This document shows, in pieces, positions 1 through 6,758 of a stretch of DNA of 13,468 bases. The position numbers and the translations under genes were made by a program. The DNA lies in NCBI GenBank assembly GCA_017537495.1, contig JAFYKS010000428.1:1-13468 (forward strand), read 5' to 3'. Source of the stretch: Bacillota bacterium (GTDB lineage Bacteria; Bacillota; Clostridia; Peptostreptococcales; Anaerovoracaceae). The notes beneath the pieces are model-generated. The model was not told the origin of the DNA. It ran no database searches and worked only from the letters and a program-made list of their open reading frames with translations. Position 1 is the first letter of the stretch; the number at the start of each line of letters is the position of its first letter.

Positions 1-448
1 ATTCTGCTTCCATCCATCGGGACTGTCCGTCCTGAATCACTTCCACCGCAGCAATCCGCTTTCTTCCGTCTGCAAATGGTTCTTCCAGTTTTACATCCAC
101 AGCCCGGCTGCAGAAATAGATTCTGACCCCCAGTTCCTGCAGAAGTCTGCGGACTGCCGGTTCCACCAGTGCTGCATCATAAAACGAGGCATGCTCGTGC
201 CCCGGAAAATCTACATTTCTATGTACCGCACACTGATCTGCAATTTCAAAAAGCTCCCCTGCTCCCATGTCCCGGTTTTCTTCTTCCGCTGTGAGTCGAC
301 CGTTATTCCGCATGATTCCGCCCACATTTCCCGCTCCCAGAAGAAGGTCCGTCTTTTCCAGCAAAATCACCTCAGCACCCTGTTTTGCTGCGGACAGAGC
401 AGCCGCACAGCCTGCCCATCCGCCTCCTGCAATTAAAATCCTCTTCAT
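1..448 (-). CDS. FAD-dependent oxidoreductase, N-terminal part (partial)
   Basis: This is the first ~149 residues of a flavoprotein whose C-terminal part lies beyond base 1. The protein opens with MKRILIAGGGWAGCAAALSA and, about ten residues later, a VILLEK strand. That is the classic Rossmann dinucleotide-binding fold (GxGxxG-like glycine cluster, then an acidic residue at the end of the second strand) that binds the ADP part of FAD. The following GAGNVGGIMRNNG segment is typical of the FAD_oxidored/FAD-binding-2 type. The start is the ATG at 448-446, preceded nine bases upstream by GGAGG. It is the last visible gene of a minus-strand run after mnmM, 54 bases away, and its ribosome binding site lies inside a hairpin (452-492). 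The substrate cannot be read from this fragment. The FAD-binding call is firm; the subfamily is inferred. Confidence 0.82.
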   Translation of the reverse strand, partial: MKRILIAGGGWAGCAAALSAAKQGAEVILLEKTDLLLGAGNVGGIMRNNGRLTAEEENRDMGAGELFEIADQCAVHRNVDFPGHEHASFYDAALVEPAVRRLLQELGVRIYFCSRAVDVKLEEPFADGRKRIAAVEVIQDGQSRWMEAE

Positions 449-451
449 AAT

Positions 452-492
452 AAGAACCCTCCCTGACTATATCTATGTCAGAAAGGGTTCTT
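452..492 (-). promoter_or_regulatory. Hairpin that encloses the Shine-Dalgarno of the FAD oxidoreductase gene
   Basis: An inverted repeat lies between the mnmM stop and the start of the FAD oxidoreductase. The outer 9-bp arms are 452-460 and 484-492 (AAGAACCCT / AGGGTTCTT). After a 2x2 internal loop come 5-bp inner arms at 463-467 and 477-481 (CTGAC / GTCAG), with a 9-base loop. Read on the minus strand, the 3' arm contains GGGAGGG (457-463), which is the Shine-Dalgarno for the ATG at 448. No T-run follows on the minus strand (the next bases are ATTATG), so it is a poor terminator in that direction. On the plus strand it is followed by only a short T-rich tail, and no plus-strand gene precedes it. 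A translational or attenuation role is inferred. Confidence 0.55.
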
Positions 493-502
493 TTAGACGA
501 GG

Positions 503-1063
503 TTATGCTTCCTTCTTTTTCGTAATCCAGAGAACTTCCGGCGGCCGGTTTGGCTGGTTGACCATGTCCGTACGGATGCAGTGGTAAAGTCCCTTATCCA
601 GAGATTTTGCCCAGTCGAGAACCTTCAGGCGCTCCAGGTACCCCTCGCAGTGGCCCTGATACATGGTGATGCACAGGAGACCATCCACTTCCAGCATTTT
701 CAGTGCTGCCGCAAGCGCGTCCAGGGTGCTGCCTGACTCGGTGCTGACGGACTTGTCACCGCCTGGCAGGTATCCCAGGTTAAATACAATAACACGGGGC
801 CGTTCCTTTATGTATTCAGCCATCTTTGCGTGGCTGTCATGAATCAGTTCCACGTTTTCCAGACCTTCTTCCTGCAGCCGGGCCCGCGTAGCCTCAATGG
901 CACTTTCCTGTATATCAAACCCGTAGACTTTGGAAAAACGCTCCGCCAGCCAGAGGGTATCATGGCCGTTGCCGCATGTTGCATCCACTGCCGTTCCTTC
1001 CGGATCTGCATACTGCAGGCACATGGTCAGAGCCAGTGCAGTTGTATTTTTCAGTACATTCAT
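503..1063 (-). CDS. mnmM: MnmM-type tRNA wobble-uridine methyltransferase (YtqB family)
   Basis: This 186-residue class I SAM-dependent methyltransferase belongs to the YtqB/rRNA_methylase family (PF06962). Characterised Bacillus subtilis and Staphylococcus aureus members (MnmM) methylate nm5s2U to mnm5s2U at tRNA wobble position 34. The SAM-binding motif VDATCGNGHDT is near residues 26-36, the acidic GFDIQ strand follows, and the family hallmark NLGYLPGGDK lies near 95-104. The C-terminal half carries YQGH and NQPNRPP, both conserved in the family. The protein is full length. An in-frame GTG at 1078 gives five more residues, but the GGAGG lies between it and the ATG at 1063, about 8 bases before the ATG, so 1063 is chosen. 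It lies 30 bases after the PyrK-like gene on the same strand and is probably co-transcribed. The family call is confident; the exact tRNA substrate is inherited from homologues. Confidence 0.88.
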   Translation of the reverse strand: MNVLKNTTALALTMCLQYADPEGTAVDATCGNGHDTLWLAERFSKVYGFDIQESAIEATRARLQEEGLENVELIHDSHAKMAEYIKERPRVIVFNLGYLPGGDKSVSTESGSTLDALAAALKMLEVDGLLCITMYQGHCEGYLERLKVLDWAKSLDKGLYHCIRTDMVNQPNRPPEVLWITKKKEA

Positions 1064-1093
1064 AATCTTTTCCTCCACTTTTCACACTTACTG

Positions 1094-2020
1094 TTATTTT
1101 ATCATGGCCCGGCTGCATTTGCAAAGCTTTACTGTCACGCCGTCCCCGTCAGTATGGCTGCAGGAGCCGCAGAGTCCCATGGCGCAGCACAGATTGGCCG
1201 GATTGGGCCGTATTACAAGCAGCTTCTGCCGTTCCGAAAGGCCGCTGCAGAGAAGCTCTGCATAATATGGACTGACCAGAAGAAGCACCGCTTTTCCTGC
1301 TTCTGTTTTCCGGCAGATGAGCTGGCGAAGATTCCTTTGTGTTTCATCCTCCTTCAGACACACCCGTTCATAGGGCATCCCCTCCAGATATTCCTGCAGA
1401 AACAGTGCCGGCAGTCCTTTATCGTCTAAATACGATATACAATAATCCGGCGGTGCCGCCCCTTCCAGCATATGTACCAGCGGTGCCGAAGCCACACCTC
1501 TTGCAATAATCAGTTCCGGCAGTTCCCTCATCTGTTCACTGCCGGGAAGACCGTTGTAATAAGGGCCGTTCATGTACCAGACGCTCTCCCGTTCTGCCGC
1601 CTCCATCAGATATCTCGTTTTCACGCCAGCATTCTTCACCAGAAATTCCAGAAATCCCGATTCACTCCGCAGAACGGAAAGGGGCGTCCGCCATCCAAAA
1701 GCCCCCGCCATCATATAAGTCCCCGCTCTCCTGCACTGCTCCACAAGCCCGGGAGATGCTTCAACCCGAATCACAGCAAGATCCGGAGCGAAGGATGTTT
1801 TGCTGAGAATCCGAAAAGCTGCAGGCTGGTCCCATGGATCCGGACGGATCATGCCGCCCTGCTGTATGTACTCGCTGTACGGACAGGTTCCCTGCCACCC
1901 GGCCCGGTCTTCACAGCTGCAGCAGCTTTCCTGCACCATGGTACAGGTATAGCACTGGCCGGTCTCCATCAGATGGCAGGGGCAATGTTCTGTTCCTCTG
2001 TCACTGCAGACATAGTTCAT
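1094..2020 (-). CDS. PyrK-like iron-sulfur flavoprotein with cysteine-rich N-terminus
   Basis: This 308-residue protein resembles the electron-transfer subunit of dihydroorotate dehydrogenase (PyrK) and sulfide dehydrogenase-like ferredoxin reductases. After a ~60-residue leader comes an FAD-type beta-barrel (about 65-145) with RTPLSV, similar to the FAD-contacting RRPISI region. Next are GPYYNGL (152-158, cf. GPLGNGF) and a nucleotide-binding segment IIARGVASAPL (171-181). The C-terminal cysteines C279-x4-C284-x2-C287-x12-C300 match the PyrK [2Fe-2S] spacing. The N-terminus adds nine cysteines within the first 46 residues (C5, 13, 15, 23, 26, 33, 34, 36, 46), probably another metal or Fe-S site. 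The start overlaps the dacF stop (ATGA) with AAGGAGG just upstream, implying translational coupling. No pyrD partner is visible. A cytosolic electron-transfer role is inferred; the physiological partner is unknown. Confidence 0.72.
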   Translation of the reverse strand: MNYVCSDRGTEHCPCHLMETGQCYTCTMVQESCCSCEDRAGWQGTCPYSEYIQQGGMIRPDPWDQPAAFRILSKTSFAPDLAVIRVEASPGLVEQCRRAGTYMMAGAFGWRTPLSVLRSESGFLEFLVKNAGVKTRYLMEAAERESVWYMNGPYYNGLPGSEQMRELPELIIARGVASAPLVHMLEGAAPPDYCISYLDDKGLPALFLQEYLEGMPYERVCLKEDETQRNLRQLICRKTEAGKAVLLLVSPYYAELLCSGLSERQKLLVIRPNPANLCCAMGLCGSCSHTDGDGVTVKLCKCSRAMIK

Positions 2021-2913
2021 GCGGCATCCTCCTTTTCCTTCTCAAAATCATGCGTTTCTCCCAGTACTTCGAAGCCGAAATCCATCAAAGCATAGGCGTC
2101 AGCAAACCAGTCGCCGTCATTGAGCACCACGGCAATCAAACGGATATCGCCACGGGCTGCAGAAGCCACCAGAGTGCGCCCTGAGGCTTTGGTATAACCG
2201 ATTTTGATACCGTTTCCGCCCTCATACTGAAACACGGTCTTGTTCTTATTCACAAAGGTTCTGCCTGCTTCTCCGACATCTTCGCTGCTCCACTTCCGGG
2301 CTGCCGCAATCCTGCGGAAATTTTCGTCCTTCATGGCTTCCCGGGCAATCACCGCCAGTTCCCGGGCTGTAGTATAATGTTCCGCATCATAAAGACCGTG
2401 AGGATTGACAAAATGTGTATTTTCACAGCCCAGTTCCTCCGCCCGCCGGTTCATCCGTTCCAGAAAGTTTTCCGTACTTCCGCCCAGAGCAGCCGCCAGA
2501 GCAGATGCGGCATCATTTCCCGACTGAAGCATCAGCCCATAGAGCAGTTCTTCCAGACAGACCCGCTCTCCTGTTTTCAGGTAGAGCGAGTAGCCCTCCA
2601 CGCCTTCCGCTTCCTTCGGAACCAGAATCTCGCTGTCCAGCCCTATACCCAGCTCCCGGCAGATATCCAGTGTCACCATGGCCGTCATAATCTTGGTGGT
2701 GCTGGCCGGAGACATTTTCTTATCCGCGTTATATTCGTAGAGTACAGTACCGTCGGATGCATCGATAAGGATTGCACTTCCGGCAGAGATAGCCGGAGCC
2801 CTGGCTGAAACCAGTGTTAAATCAGGCGGTACAGAAACAGGGTCCATCACCATCCCTATCACTGTAACCGCCAAAAGAAAGCAAAAAACAGACAGCACAC
2901 GTTTCCTGTTCAT
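2017..2913 (-). CDS. dacF: D-alanyl-D-alanine carboxypeptidase (DacF/PBP5 type, S11 family)
   Basis: This is an exported serine DD-peptidase that trims the terminal D-alanine from peptidoglycan stem peptides. The N-terminus (basic RKR, then a hydrophobic stretch to about residue 23) is a signal peptide or anchor. The S11 active-site set is visible: STTK at 71-74 (nucleophile S71, K74) and SGN at 131-133. The third box, normally KTG, reads K237-I238-G239 within NGIKIGYTKASG. At 298 residues it ends soon after the catalytic domain and lacks room for the C-terminal beta domain and amphipathic anchor of PBP5 or full-length DacF. The start ATG at 2913 has GGAGG at good spacing. It is the first gene of the minus-strand run and overlaps the PyrK-like gene by 4 bases. 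The family is certain; the symbol is by similarity and could equally be another dac paralogue. Confidence 0.88.
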   Translation of the reverse strand: MNRKRVLSVFCFLLAVTVIGMVMDPVSVPPDLTLVSARAPAISAGSAILIDASDGTVLYEYNADKKMSPASTTKIMTAMVTLDICRELGIGLDSEILVPKEAEGVEGYSLYLKTGERVCLEELLYGLMLQSGNDAASALAAALGGSTENFLERMNRRAEELGCENTHFVNPHGLYDAEHYTTARELAVIAREAMKDENFRRIAAARKWSSEDVGEAGRTFVNKNKTVFQYEGGNGIKIGYTKASGRTLVASAARGDIRLIAVVLNDGDWFADAYALMDFGFEVLGETHDFEKEKEDAA

Positions 2914-2989
2914 AGTTCATCCTCCGCACTCCGCCCTACACTGACAGTTTACGGAAAATGCAGGTTTCTATGCCGACTATTTTTGTAAA

Positions 2990-2995
2990 ATTATA
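2990..2995 (-). promoter_or_regulatory. Possible -10 element for the dacF run
   Basis: On the minus strand there is a perfect TATAAT about 77 bases upstream of the dacF start, in the divergent gap shared with the MATE gene. No good -35 hexamer lies 16-18 bases upstream of it, so promoter strength is uncertain and an activator or another sigma factor cannot be excluded. Confidence 0.4.
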
Positions 2996-3006
2996 GAGAA
3001 GGCTCG

Positions 3007-3035
3007 TTTACAATCCCTGAGAAAAGTGCTACACT
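3007..3035 (+). promoter_or_regulatory. Sigma-A-type promoter of the MATE gene
   Basis: The -35 TTTACA (3007-3012) and -10 TACACT (3030-3035) are separated by exactly 17 bases, and a TG precedes the -10 (TGC-TACACT, extended -10). Transcription would start near 3042, leaving a leader of only about 20 bases that holds AAAGGAG (3046-3052) before the ATG at 3063. Confidence 0.72.
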
Positions 3036-3062
3036 TTATCGTATCAAAGGAGATGCAATACT

Positions 3063-4445
3063 ATGAACAGCCGTCTTTCTACAATAAAAACGATTATTAT
3101 ACTAGCCTGGCCGATTGTGGCGGAACAGCTGATGATGACCACAGTTCAGTATATCGACACCGCCATGGTCGGTTCCCTTGGAACTCAGGCCACTGCAGCA
3201 GTAGGTGCCACCGGAAGCATCAGTTTTATGCTTTTCAGTATTATGAACGGACTTGGCGTAGCGTTCCTTTCCCACATCGCCCGCGCCTGCGGAGCCGGCG
3301 ACCGTGTTCGTGCCCGTGCCCTGGCATCTCAGGCTTTCATCATGGTTCTGACAGCCGGTACTCTGCTGACCATCATTCCTTTGGCACTCTCTTCCCGTAT
3401 TCCAGTATGGGTACGTGCCGACGAGGCAATCCGGGATCTGACCAGAATCTACTTCATCATCGTAACAGCGCCCATTCTGGCCCGCGCTGCAACCATTATT
3501 TTAAGTGCATCCCTCCGTGCTGCGGGGGATACCAGAACACCGATGAAGGTGGGTATCATCGTCAACCTGACCAATGTAACTATGAACTTTCTGCTGATTT
3601 ACCCAACCCGGCAGCTGACGCTTTTGGGATTCACTTTCACCATGCCGGGTGCCGGACTTGGTGTTATCGGTGCTGCAGCAGCCAGTGCATTTGCTTTCGT
3701 GGTAGGAGGAACACTCATCACTATCGTCTTCTGGCGCCATCCAATGCTTTCACCGAAGGGTCTCAAAATCCGTCCGGACATGACCATACTCGTGCCTTGC
3801 CTGAAGACGGCCCTTCCTAATATTTTGCAGCGATTTGGCGTTTCCATGGGCTTTGTAGCCTTTGGTACCATGGTAAATTCCCTGGGACAGGCATCCACAG
3901 CAGCAAATACCATCGCCAATACGGTAGAACAGCTCTTCTACATTCCAGCCTTTGGTATGCAGACGGCATCCTCCACCCTCATCGGCAATGCCTACGGAGC
4001 CCGGGACGGAAAGCTGATGAAACAGTACGCCTCCCTCTTTATGCCGATTCAGGTTGCAATCATGTTTACAGCAGGTCTGCTCCTGTTTATTGCGGCACCA
4101 TTCCTCATGAGTCTCTTCTCAAGGAGTCCGGAAGTCATCGCCATGGGATCAACAGTGCTGCGTATGGTTGCTGTGTCCGAACCGTTCTATGGTTTCTCTG
4201 TTATCACCGAAGGTTTCATGTTCGGTGTGGGCAAAACCAAACCGCCTTTCGTTTACAATATCATCGGCATGTGGGGTGTGCGCATCACTTCCACCTATGT
4301 CTGCACCCAGATTCTCGGTCTTGGCCTGATTGCTGTCTGGGGCTGCATGATTGCCCACAACATGGTAATTTTCTGTATCTATGCAGTGATATACACCCGC
4401 CAGCTGTGGAACCCGCTGCGGCATAAAACAGCCGTTAAAGCTTAA
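3063..4445 (+). CDS. MATE family efflux transporter
   Basis: This 460-residue inner-membrane transporter of the multidrug and toxic compound extrusion family has the usual length and about 12 hydrophobic helices. The N-terminal half begins with LAWPIVAEQLMMTTVQYIDT and AMVGSLG, the typical first two MATE helices. ASLRAAGDTRTPM near residue 150 is a conserved MATE signature, and the second half repeats the pattern (ALPNILQRFG, EGFMFGVGKTK). Such proteins expel cationic drugs, metabolites or lipid-linked molecules using Na+ or H+ gradients; the substrate cannot be read from sequence. It begins a plus-strand transcription unit diverging from dacF, has its own near-consensus promoter, and lies 20 bases before the secreted-protein gene, with no terminator between them. 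Confidence 0.93.
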   Translation: MNSRLSTIKTIIILAWPIVAEQLMMTTVQYIDTAMVGSLGTQATAAVGATGSISFMLFSIMNGLGVAFLSHIARACGAGDRVRARALASQAFIMVLTAGTLLTIIPLALSSRIPVWVRADEAIRDLTRIYFIIVTAPILARAATIILSASLRAAGDTRTPMKVGIIVNLTNVTMNFLLIYPTRQLTLLGFTFTMPGAGLGVIGAAAASAFAFVVGGTLITIVFWRHPMLSPKGLKIRPDMTILVPCLKTALPNILQRFGVSMGFVAFGTMVNSLGQASTAANTIANTVEQLFYIPAFGMQTASSTLIGNAYGARDGKLMKQYASLFMPIQVAIMFTAGLLLFIAAPFLMSLFSRSPEVIAMGSTVLRMVAVSEPFYGFSVITEGFMFGVGKTKPPFVYNIIGMWGVRITSTYVCTQILGLGLIAVWGCMIAHNMVIFCIYAVIYTRQLWNPLRHKTAVKA

Positions 4446-4465
4446 TGAAACAAAGGAGAACGAAA

Positions 4466-6094
4466 ATGAAACATTCAATTTTAAGAATCCTCAGCATGGT
4501 GCTGATCCTCACCCTGCTTGCTACGTCAGGAGCCATGGCGTTTGAGTTTAAGGATACGTTCTACAGTCCAATAGAAATAGACACTTACCATAATGAATTC
4601 TGGAAAGAAGTCGAAAGAATCAGTACAATCAGTATATCAGCTGCAGAGTTTCAAAAGCTAAAGCCTTCATTCAGCAAATTTTCATTTGTTACACAGAAGT
4701 ACCATGAAAACAATCCGCAATATGCAGTTAAGTTAGTTGCGCTTCCAGGATTTGAAGAGTTTCTGGAGAAAGAAAATTATCCCGGTTACAGATTCGTCTA
4801 CATTTACACATCACCAACAATAGACGGTGAATACACTCAGTCCGATTTTGCAAGATTTGACTTTGGCGGGTATGACTACGCCGAAGGCTGTGCTGTATTC
4901 CAACATATGGACTTGAAAGGACAAAATTATGCTAAAATACAGTATCGTATCGACATCAGCGACAAAGCCGTTTATTCTCAGCTCTCAGATCCTGTAAAAA
5001 TTCCCGTTAAAACCGCATCCAAGCCTTCCGTAAAGCTATACAAGATTTCCTCTTCTGAATTCTTTGCTGAAGTTTCTAAACAATCCAAGGAAACCCGTGT
5101 CCTGCAGATTCGTGAAAAAGGTACATCAAAATGGTACTCTCTTTCTAAATCTCCATTGGTGAAATCCTATGAAACAAGAAATACCGGGTATCTGTTGAAG
5201 ATGGCTTCTTCCAAAGATTATGAAGTCCGTGCCCGCAACTACATCAAGACAAATGGAAAAAAGGGTTACAGTGATTACGTTTATGCAAAAGAATACTCCA
5301 ATTTAAAAGCAAAAGTTTCTGATATCAGTTTCCTGCGCTATAATAAGAATAGTTACATGTTGACCATAACCGATTGGGATAATCGAGAGCTTTCCGATTA
5401 TAAATACAACGTTCAGGTTGCCTACCGAAAGTCCGGAACAAGCAAGTGGAGTTATACCACTGCTATCGAGTACGATTCCGATTTATACAGACGTGGCTGG
5501 AGCATGCCGGCCAAATACGGATATGAATACAAGTTCCGCATTTATGAGCCTATACTTCCGGATAAAAAAGTAAAGGGCTCCTGGTCCAAGGTATTTAAAT
5601 GCACCAATAAATCCGCTTCCTTCATCAACGAGGCCAGCATACGTGACACTACATCCGACCATCTTATCTACGATCATAGCAAAACCTATGAAGAAAACTA
5701 CGCACGACTTCAGAGCCGTATTCCAAAGTATAATCTTCATCTCCTCACAGAGGAAGGCTTGAAATTAAATTATGCTGACGTAGTTGCCTATACAGTAAAA
5801 GTTGACCGCAGCAAGGAAAACAAAAATCTTGTAGGTGTCCATGTTTTTGGTTCTCAGTACTGGGAGGAAATCCTTGAAATCCTCTGCTTCTATGCAGAAG
5901 ATAACGAAGTAGGATACGCACTTCTCGGCTGGTGGAAGGCAGCCTGCGACTATGGTGCTGCCAACAGCGACTACTTCGGCTTCAAGGATGTGAAGTCAAC
6001 CAGGAACGGTTTCATCATGGAAATGAACGGTCAGCAGATTGAAGTAGAACATGTCGATAACGGTACCATATACTGGTTCAATATGAACGACTAA
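4466..6094 (+). CDS. Secreted protein of unknown function with fibronectin-III-like repeats
   Basis: I do not recognise this 542-residue protein. It starts with a clear Sec signal peptide (hydrophobic core about residues 4-20, then SGAMA, with likely cleavage after AMA at ~25). The middle part (about 105-385) is beta-rich with repeated Tyr/Trp/Lys patterns. Two segments share GTSKW (219-223 and 324-328), each followed by a YxVRA- or YKFRI-like strand and a GYSD/GSWS turn, as in fibronectin-III-like modules of clostridial surface proteins. The last ~140 residues form a separate domain, rich in aromatics, ending at YWFNMND. No LPXTG, lipobox or C-terminal helix is seen, so it is probably released or loosely wall-bound. 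An in-frame ATG at 4445 is rejected because AAAGGAG lies between it and the ATG at 4466. The gene is visibly more AT-rich (roughly 40% GC in sampled lines) than its neighbours, suggesting relaxed codon use or acquisition. It probably shares the MATE transcript. Confidence 0.75.
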   Translation: MKHSILRILSMVLILTLLATSGAMAFEFKDTFYSPIEIDTYHNEFWKEVERISTISISAAEFQKLKPSFSKFSFVTQKYHENNPQYAVKLVALPGFEEFLEKENYPGYRFVYIYTSPTIDGEYTQSDFARFDFGGYDYAEGCAVFQHMDLKGQNYAKIQYRIDISDKAVYSQLSDPVKIPVKTASKPSVKLYKISSSEFFAEVSKQSKETRVLQIREKGTSKWYSLSKSPLVKSYETRNTGYLLKMASSKDYEVRARNYIKTNGKKGYSDYVYAKEYSNLKAKVSDISFLRYNKNSYMLTITDWDNRELSDYKYNVQVAYRKSGTSKWSYTTAIEYDSDLYRRGWSMPAKYGYEYKFRIYEPILPDKKVKGSWSKVFKCTNKSASFINEASIRDTTSDHLIYDHSKTYEENYARLQSRIPKYNLHLLTEEGLKLNYADVVAYTVKVDRSKENKNLVGVHVFGSQYWEEILEILCFYAEDNEVGYALLGWWKAACDYGAANSDYFGFKDVKSTRNGFIMEMNGQQIEVEHVDNGTIYWFNMND

Positions 6095-6115
6095 ATTGGC
6101 ATTTATACATGTAAA

Positions 6116-6139
6116 AAGGCGGACCCGCAGGTCCGCCTT
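6116..6139. terminator. Bidirectional intrinsic terminator between the secreted protein gene and scpB
   Basis: Perfect 10-bp arms AAGGCGGACC (6116-6125) and GGTCCGCCTT (6130-6139) enclose the tetraloop CGCA. On the minus strand the hairpin is followed by TTTTTAC, a good U-tract for ending the scpB operon. On the plus strand the tail is CTTCTTCTATTT, weaker but usable for the convergent MATE/secreted-protein unit. Confidence 0.88.
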
Positions 6140-6158
6140 CTTCTATTTCCGTATTCTT

Positions 6159-6758
6159 TTAAAACTCAAACTTAATCTGTCCTGAAGCTACCGGATCTTC
6201 ATCTTCTACTTCGTTCAGATCCGCATCCACAGCCATTACGCCTTCCACGTCATCAATCGGCGGCAGTTCCTTCAGAGAACTGAAGCCGAAGTTCTTCAGG
6301 AAAGTATCTGTAGTTCCGTAGAGAATCGGACGGCCCACAGCTTCGGAACGGCCCTTTTCACAGACCAGATCCTTCTTCATGAGACCTTCCATAACACGAT
6401 CACACTTGATACCGCGGATGGCTTCAATTTCACCTTTGGTTACCGGCTGCTTGTATGCCACGATGGCCAGCACTTCCAGCGCAGACTGGGACAGGCGGCG
6501 CGCCTTCACAGGCGTACACAGACGCTCGATGTAGTCCGCATTTTCCTCTCTGGTCACAAACTGGAATGTTTTGTTGATTTCGCGGATTACGATACCGCGG
6601 CCTTCCTGCTCATACTCTTCCTGCAGTTCTTTAAACAGGTCATAGGCTTCCTGTTTCGTAATATCAAATACATCTGCCGCCGCTTTTACATCCAGCGGCT
6701 CGCCCCATACAAACATCATGGACTCGAAAGCAGATTTCATGCTCTTTTTACTTGCCAC
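6159..6758 (-). CDS. scpB: Segregation and condensation protein B
   Basis: ScpB is the winged-helix (kite) subunit of the bacterial SMC-ScpAB condensin; a ScpB dimer binds the ScpA kleisin and helps organise and segregate replicated origins. The 199-residue protein has the usual length and family landmarks: ESMMFVWGEPL near the start, LSQSALEVLAIVAYKQPVTKGEIEAIRG in the second winged helix (about 100-128, here described by its key ALEVLA, YKQP and EIE parts), and GRPILYGTTDTFLKNFGF near 142-159. The acidic tail is typical. The start is GTG at 6758: AGGAGG lies six bases upstream, while the next in-frame ATG (6740) is too far from any ribosome binding site. It overlaps the scpA end by 11 bases, implying coupled translation, and is the last gene of its operon before the terminator at 6116-6139. 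Confidence 0.96.
   Translation of the reverse strand: MASKKSMKSAFESMMFVWGEPLDVKAAADVFDITKQEAYDLFKELQEEYEQEGRGIVIREINKTFQFVTREENADYIERLCTPVKARRLSQSALEVLAIVAYKQPVTKGEIEAIRGIKCDRVMEGLMKKDLVCEKGRSEAVGRPILYGTTDTFLKNFGFSSLKELPPIDDVEGVMAVDADLNEVEDEDPVASGQIKFEF

Noticed and set aside
452..492. Intrinsic terminator for mnmM
   Set aside because: On the gene strand the stem is followed by ATTATG, not a U-tract, and the arm contains the next gene's ribosome binding site, so a terminator call is not supported.
1472..2095. A 207-codon plus-strand frame over the PyrK-like gene
   Set aside because: It is antisense to a gene with coherent PyrK-type cysteine spacing and a coupled start; the product is low-complexity and Ser/His/Arg rich.
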